Of a stretch of 64,000 bases of DNA, positions 57,101-64,000 are shown in pieces. Source of the DNA: Spinellus fusiger (taxonomy: Eukaryota; Mucoromycota; Mucoromycetes; Mucorales; Phycomycetaceae); the NCBI GenBank assembly GCA_025094145.1, contig JALLLS010000002.1, positions 558,001 through 622,000 on the forward strand, in the 5' to 3' direction. The translations under genes were made by a program, and so were the position numbers. Under the pieces are notes generated by a model, which saw only the letters and a list, made by a program, of their open reading frames with translations, searched no databases and was not told the DNA's origin. Each line of letters starts with the position of its first letter. Position 1 is the first letter of the stretch.

Positions 57101-60044
57101 GCTTTGGGTAATTCTTCTAGAACTCAATAGATTAATAGATATTATTATATTGACAAATGTAAAAATTCCTCAAGAGATATTTATAGAAAATAAAAGCATA
57201 AAAAACAAATGTAATGTGTATCAAGTATTGGAGAGCCTTTTGTTTTTCAACTTCAATATATAAATATATAAAAGGTTTTATTTGTGTGTTAGAAACAGTA
57301 ATAAATATGTACAAGCTGTCAAGCTGTCATTTTTCTCGAGAGTGTTTTTCTCTTAGTAAGGGATACTTGTCAACTGAGTAATGTATAGGTCTTTTTGCAT
57401 TGTAGTTTATCATTAGCTAAAGTTCTGTTCAATTAAATGCTCTTTGTAACATGAATGTTATCTTATTCTATCATATCAGCCTTTCCTCTTGATGGCTCTA
57501 CTCCAATTTTTCTATTTAATAATATACTATTGTTTTACTTATCGTTTCAATCTTAGGTCACCTATGATATTTTACTTGATTTTATCTGACTGAGTCATTT
57601 TTATTATAAATATATATTTTGCAAAGTCATAATCAATTTTTAAGCGATTATCCTTTTACTTTAAAAAAAATTGATTAAAAAATAATACTCTAACTACACA
57701 GAAGTCCTAACTTACTCTAAAAATAATAAAGTCTATCTTCTTAGTTTAGGAATTCCTAAAACATTAAAAACATTAAGTGATTATATAACATAAGAATATT
57801 CATATTCACTCTACTCGGAACACACCCCATTTGCTCTAATTAGTTTTATTTGGGAAATAATTGCATATTTTAGACATTATTCCGAAAAATATAATAAATG
57901 ATTTCCCTAAATATCAAACAATATTTTCTTTTAATGACTCTTCTATTGTTTATTCGCTTACATGTTATCAATCCTCAAATTTTGGGCTTATCTGTAAGCA
58001 ATCTATTGTTTATGCAGTAGTTAGTTTAATGTAAATATATGTATAAAATCACGATATAGAATTTATCAGTGAAACATATTGTTATTACTGTTATTTATCG
58101 AATACCTTGGTCAGTGCACAGCTCATAGATATAAGTGAAATATTATTCATCCATCAAGTATAAAATTATCAATGAAAAAGCACAAGTATCATGCTATTTA
58201 TATAAAAGAAATAGTATTAGCACATGTGCTATTTATTTAAATGATATTAAGAATTATTTTACTGTAAGAGTAGTTCCCAAGAATTCATGACAAGTCAATG
58301 TCTTAAACTAAAAAATACATTTTTAGAAAAAATTAATCTTGGTTTTAATTTTTTATGTTTATTATTTTTCATGTGTATTAATTTCAATCATTGGCTATTT
58401 AATTTTGTGGTTACACTGTACAGTGTCTTATTTGCACTAATAATAAGTGTGAAACCAGAGTCTATTTCACAAATCTCCAGTACAGATGCCTAATTTTAGT
58501 TGCTTTAACTGAAAGTATAACTCAAAAGGGCTAAGCATCTACACTTCTGGCTTTCATCGTTTTTGTCCAATATGGTTAGTGTTTTATTTGAAAACCACTA
58601 AGATCTTTTACTGTCATTATGGGTTCCAACTGTCTATACTCATTCTACTTTGCTACCAACCTCATTTTTATTTCTTAATTTTTTTGATAATATAGTTTAA
58701 TCAAATAAAAATAGAGCATGTTTAGTGAAAGGAAATAGGGATATAATATATGGAACCTTCTGGCTTTCCTTTTGTCTAATATAAATAACCAATAGACTCA
58801 ACTCAATTGAGTCTGTTTTCTATTATTACCTAATGCTACCGCGAATCAAAACTTGAGAACAGATAGTAAGAACATAGGTCTCTACAGATAATATTTGACA
58901 GAGACTTTCTATATACTATAGTGATGTGCTATAATCTTTCTAGTTTTTGTTATATTTTGTTATATTTTTGGTACAGTACAAACAAAGGTTGAGTTTATCT
59001 TTCTTAGTATTCTCAACAACAAAAATGTTTTATATTTTCACTCAAAAATTAATATAGTTTTTGAGACTGTGCTATATACTTTTCCAATTTTGATGTTTGG
59101 TTTTATTATCATATATTCTCCTTTCTGAAAAGTCTGGAATATGATGGTATAGTGACCACAAAATGTAATGCAACAATTTTAAAATCCGACACCATTTTTT
59201 AAGGAAAAAAGTTTCTGCTTAATACTATATAATTTGTTATGTTTTAGTCTTCTAATGATTATGCTGTGATTCATGCGTATTTCAATACTAACAGAAAATA
59301 CGGCATAGCTTGGACATATGCTATTGCTGTACAAGAATTTCTCAACAATAATATGCCCTATACCGAGATTACTCATGCTGAGTGTATCTACCTCTATCAT
59401 TGATAAAATTCTTAACAAACTCCAGTGTATGGCACTGAAAATAGTCATTGGTTCATAAGTGAAAAGTTTTTGTTAAATACATGCAAGAGACAATAAGGAG
59501 CCCTTACCATCTCTATGGACTGTAGCTATTTTCTTGAAATCATAATAACAAATCTTATCAACTTTGTCTCTTTTTCTGGATAAATATGGTATTTACTTTC
59601 GGATGATAAATGTAAATCTTGCGATAAAAATCAACATATCAACAAAAAAACTTTAAATTTGTCAAATAAAATTATATTAAACGCGTAAGGTACTTTGCCA
59701 TATATCTTAATAAAGTGTAACATTAACTCATGAAGATAAATGAAAGTGAGTTTGAGATAATAATAGTTTGTTTTTGATAGTTTCAATGAAAAAGACTCTC
59801 CAAGAAGCTTGATTATGTTAATTGTATTGTTTGGAGCAGATTAAGTAGTAAGAGCACTAAGAGAATGTGTACTATAGAGGGCAATGTGGGCTTAGAAAAT
59901 TACAATAACTTAAAGACATATTGTTCTGAGTTTTTTATTTGAATCTTATCTCTAAACCATAGAGTTATCTGTTAGATACAAAAAAAAACAAAGTCAGCAT
60001 TCACATTGAAAAATGGTAAGGGAGCGAGAGACAAGGAAAAAACA
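54136..60044. other. A+T-rich gene desert
   Basis: Nothing intact. A minus-strand frame at 54568-54828 (INMRIKSRTPKNRTTLNCIM) and a + frame near 59380-59457 (LNKLQCMALKIVIGS, faintly like the end of a LINE reverse transcriptase) may be element debris, but I cannot support either. Confidence 0.4.
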
Positions 60045-60300
60045 GTGCTACCATGCCCACTTGGTTAGTACAGACTCTTGATCTTAACTCAATTGAGCAT
60101 CTTTGGGTTTAATCGAGAAAGAGAAACAGGGAGAAGAAGTCTTTTATGATATAAGACATAAGCTGAAAGCCACCTTGATGATTAATGAAAGAAAAGTACT
60201 TAAAGAATTGACGAATATCTTTATCACCAGCATGAAGCGGAGATATCAGACTGTAGTTGTTGCCAAGGGAGATCATATTATCATGGACCCTAATAGAATT
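60045..60300 (+). pseudogene. Tc1-family transposase, C-terminal fragment
   Basis: Reads LVQTLDLNSIEHLW (third catalytic acidic block, 60063-60104), then one frame over EKQGEEVFYDIRHKLKATLM, VLKELTNIFITSMKRRYQTV and VVAKGDHI, the usual end of Tc1 transposases. No upstream part is found next to it. Confidence 0.72.
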
Positions 60301-63300
60301 GTCTCTTTTTTCTTTTTAAAACGCCGGTCTCTTTATCTAATAAATATTTAGATCTTTCAAAAGAGCTTATGAGCTTATAGTCTATTGAAAGCAATGTTTT
60401 AAAATGGAAAAGACCACGAAAATCCAGAAAGACCCTCATTACTTTTCATGGCTAGTGTGAAAATGCCACATTTTCTTCTAAAATAATCAATGGTCGAATG
60501 TAACATTTATAAAACAGTTGTACTAATAGAATCTAATCTATTGCTTAATATAATTATGAATTTACAAGTATGAGACAACAAACATGATTTATGAGACAAA
60601 AAATATATTTTTTATAGAAATAGTCGTGTAAATCAGTCAACTTAATAGGTACAAGCCGAGGTATCATGATTTTATCCAGGATCTTTGATTCACTAAACTT
60701 AAATTTAGACAATCTCCTAGGTATGATCCCTTAATAGGCATTCAAAGATGAGCAGATTTTATTTATTAATATATTTTATTCTGGCATATTGAAGCTTATG
60801 ATTGTTTGTCAAAACCAAAGTAAAATGTAACCTATTCACAGCTATAGGCATTTATGTTCCTGAGCTTCCATTTGACAGATAACATTAGCGATGTTTTACA
60901 CATTTGAAAGAAGAGAATTATCTGTCTTTTTTTTAACTTTGGTAAGTATCCATGCTTAATTATATAAAATAGTCTAACATCAGTGCATTAATACCATCAA
61001 ATAAAGAAATAGCAGTCTTTGATAATGAAGAAAAACCAGCTATTGATTTATTGATAAAGCACAAGCATAAAGAATTAATAAGATAGCTGTCTATATAGCG
61101 AAACATTTCTCGAGTATTGTTGTAACTTTCTTTTATCTTGGAGAAATCCCATAATTTAATAAAAGGATTGTTTATATTAACTAAAGATTTTATAAATATA
61201 TTTGATGCAGAATAAAAAGCACCAAGCAGGATAGATTTTGTCTGAAGAAAAGATCATTGTTTATTAATATTTTTTTTTGTTAATGATTCCGAATGATCAG
61301 ATATGTCATTATAGACTTTATTTATGCTTGATAGTTATTTCTAGTAGAAATTCTTCTTTCTCATAGCTCTAGCATATGATTAAAAAATAATGACTGCAAC
61401 TGAGTCATTTTCTAACATGTATCTGTAGTACTGAGTATTTCCTTTTTATTCTATAAACAAACAATTGAAATGTCTGAGAAAAACAATACATTGCTATTAT
61501 ATATATATATATATAAATAACCTTATTATTGTCACTAACCAGTTACACATTATAGTAAGAGGTTCAACTGGTACACTGCTTGATTATTCATAGATTATTA
61601 CACTATTAAGTTTAAACCTCAGAATATATTTATACATAAGCATTATTTACAAACAGTGTACTTTCATATAGAATCTAAAGAAGGTATGAGTAGTAAAGCA
61701 AAATCTGTTTCATCTGATTGTATCTGGGAGATTATGAGAGACTATGAAAAATATGAAGTAGTGGAAGTAAGTGAAGACTAATGCATCTTATTTTGTTGTT
61801 TATTTTTGATAATAAAAGGGACATTAAGGACTACCAACACATTGCTTGAAACTGACCAAATAGTATATGCTTGATAATAGGCACATAAATAACTAATATT
61901 TATGAATCTATTTGTTTAATTATTTCAATTCTATATTATAATAAATGGGATGATGAATGTTTATTAGAAATAAGTTGACTATAAAATAAGTGACATAACT
62001 ATGCATTTTATAGACTAAACTCAATAACTAACAAAAAAAAACTATAATCTGGAACAATTGTTCAAAACAAAGTCTTCTATAAAGAAAACTATACTTTGCT
62101 TCTACTCAATAATATTCCCAAGGTAGAGAATATGTATATAAACATTGATGCCATAGAGTCTAGAATCATTATATAAATTTATCGTTTGAATATTATGTAA
62201 ACAATGGATTTCAGGTTGTGCGTGCCCTATTGTATCCGGAATTTTCCACTCAATTACCATGGAAATACTCTTTATATCTAATTCTGTGAAATACCGCGTT
62301 TATAATTTTCCGTATCTAGTTCAACTATGCATGCACAGCTTAAAAGTGAAGTGAAAGTTTAAAGTGCAAGAAACACACCATTCTGCGAGAACAAGGTATA
62401 GGTATTTAAACTCAACATCCCAACGCTTCATTCTCTTTCTTTAAATCCCTTATAAATTATCCTTTTTTGTCTTTTATCTCCCGATAAAGTATTATTTTAT
62501 TCTTTGTTAAGACTTAAACAATAAAAACATAGGCAATATAAATCTAATAATAATAACAATAGTATAAATAACAATAATAAGAGATAAAACGGCAATAAAA
62601 CAAGAAAATCAAATACTTTTGTAACAAAAAAAGAAAAACTTATAATCAAGTCAGACCAAACAAAGTAAGCTCTCTTTTTAGTCCATGTTCCGGATAAGAC
62701 TGTCTCAACAACCCTACAGATGATTCTTAAATAGGATAATAATCTGGGTTTAATTATAAAGAATATTCGTTTAGCTTAGCATCTAGCTGCAATTGTTGAA
62801 GAAAATGTTTATACACTTCATATTATAAGTAGGAAAGAAAAAGAAAGAGTGAGAGCTGTTAAGAGAATATTTGGTAGACTGAAGATACTACCGAGCTTTT
62901 AAGTGTTTGGGTCTATAAAAAGGGGTAAAGAAGAGTATAGGCACTAAAGTGAATAGTAAGTTTTTTTCTTTGCCTGCTCATGTCAGAATAACATCTATTT
63001 AGTAGGATTCCTTAACTACTTTTATTATTACTTTTCAAAGTGTCATGAACAACGGCCATTGTTGGTGTGGGAAAATAGCTATATCTATAACAAGAAGTAA
63101 ACATTTTATTCAGATCATGGAATGTTGTACCATGGAACAATAAAATTTCTCCAAAAATTAGTGGGTTCTTTATCCCATGAATCTATAGAAACTATGATGT
63201 TTGTATCTTTTTCTTTAAAATGCTTCCAGTGAAAACATTTTTTTTTGTTCTTTATTCATGAGTAAGTATAATATACTTGCTAGGCCAATCATGTATTTAT

Positions 63301-64000
63301 CTAGAGTAAATTTAATCGTTGTGATAGCATTTCATTTTTTTTTAAAATTATATTAAAGAGATTCTTACTGTTTGTCAGAACAAAAAATTCTCAACTTTCC
63401 GTCAATAAGAGTTTTTTCCCTCATTTCTAGTATATGTACCGGAAAAGTAAACTTTGTACTCTTTGACATATTTTATATTGCTATTGACAAACTATGTTGT
63501 TTTTTTGTCGATCTTTGGCAAAATCCTATGATAGAGTTTGTAATTTTTGAAAATAATCTGTGTTGGTCGCTACTGAATAGGCAATAAACAATCGATCAAT
63601 CACTTAAATAAAGACAAATATATGATTTTGAATGAAAAGTACAATTCTTCCTATGCCTCATTTATTTTTTTTGTGTCTTTAATGAAGTATGATTTATTAT
63701 TAACCTATAGTATTTACCACCTTTTTATGGCAACATATATTTAATATACTTATAAAGAATTATAAAAAAAAATTGCTGCGGCGTTAGCTTTACGCTAACT
63801 TATTGGGTTTTTAAGTTTATAAAAATAAGATAAAAATTCTTAAGTCCTTCAACTAATTATATTAAGTAAAGATAAAAACAAGGTACCGGCAAAAGGTATT
63901 TTACAATATTGATTATTTATTATCAATTAATTTACATGTATCTTTTGTGCAGATGATTACTGTAAAGGTAAAGAAAAAAAAATAGTAACACAACTAAAGC
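60301..64000. other. A+T-rich gene desert to window end
   Basis: Contains a (TA)n tract at 61498-61515 and a compact G+C hairpin at 63776-63801. The frame at 63372-63587 has no recognisable similarity. No gene supported. Confidence 0.4.
63786..63802. other. Perfect short hairpin
   Basis: GTTAGC-TTTAC-GCTAAC, a 6-bp stem with a 5-nt loop, preceded by the G+C-rich GCTGCGGC and lying in otherwise A+T-only sequence. Confidence 0.6.

Noticed and set aside
59380..59457. Weak LINE-like reverse-transcriptase ending (LNKLQCMALKIVIGS)
   Set aside because: Only ~15 residues, no other RT block nearby, and A+T-rich sequence gives such matches by chance.
62690..62945. Possible transposase HTH remnant (KTVSTTLQMIL, then RAVKRIFGRLKILPSF)
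   Set aside because: Too short and without ordered family blocks.

Overview
The window looks like nuclear DNA of an early-diverging, probably Mucoromycota (Mucorales-like), fungus. The genes are fungal and eukaryotic, most are cut by short GT-AG introns (about 45-180 nt), and gene relics resemble repeat families I recognise from Mucorales genomes. Assignment to a genus is not possible from the sequence alone.

The first ~31 kb is compact and gene rich. In order: the 5' part of a CreC/WDR20-type WD protein (-), a DHHC palmitoyltransferase (-), a dead Tc1 transposon, a broken RuvC/zinc-ribbon (TnpB/Fanzor-like) relic, thymidylate synthase (-), a 93-codon unknown gene (+), sulfite reductase flavoprotein subunit MET10 (-), an OAC1-like mitochondrial carrier (-), an unresolved coding-like stretch (14.7-16.5 kb), an HMMR/RHAMM-like coiled-coil protein (+), a Rab6/Ypt6 GTPase (-), a PBS2/Wis1-type MAP kinase kinase (-), a MIC26/27 MICOS subunit (+), an unknown seven-exon gene (-), the tRNA pseudouridine synthase DEG1/PUS3 (-), a SETD6/RKM4-like lysine methyltransferase (+) and a Pcl-type cyclin (+). 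Most exon chains were rebuilt by hand; reading phases close exactly for all of them except the unknown gene at 24.8-26.1 kb. They cover housekeeping roles (nucleotide and sulfur metabolism, tRNA modification, trafficking, mitochondrial architecture, stress signalling, cell cycle); I see no operon-like pathway unit, although MET10 beside an OAC1-type carrier is a possible sulfur-related pair.

From ~31 kb to the end the sequence becomes visibly A+T rich and nearly gene free. The only convincing intact gene is a single-exon F-box protein at 45.8-46.9 kb. The rest is transposon debris: Tc1-family transposase relics (34.65-35.66, 52.1-52.95, 60.05-60.3 kb), a ~1 kb dispersed repeat in two diverged copies (35.86-37.08 and 53.1-54.1 kb), a second TnpB/Fanzor-like relic with a recognisable intron (37.08-38.0 kb), and a striking pair of 596-bp inverted repeats (33466-34061 and 39561-40156) that bound a 6.7-kb segment and carry the same conserved-looking reading frame.

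The best candidates for something new are the TnpB/Fanzor-like family relics, the young 596-bp inverted-repeat structure, and two tiny exons (12 and 11 nt), one of which encodes the catalytic core of the palmitoyltransferase.
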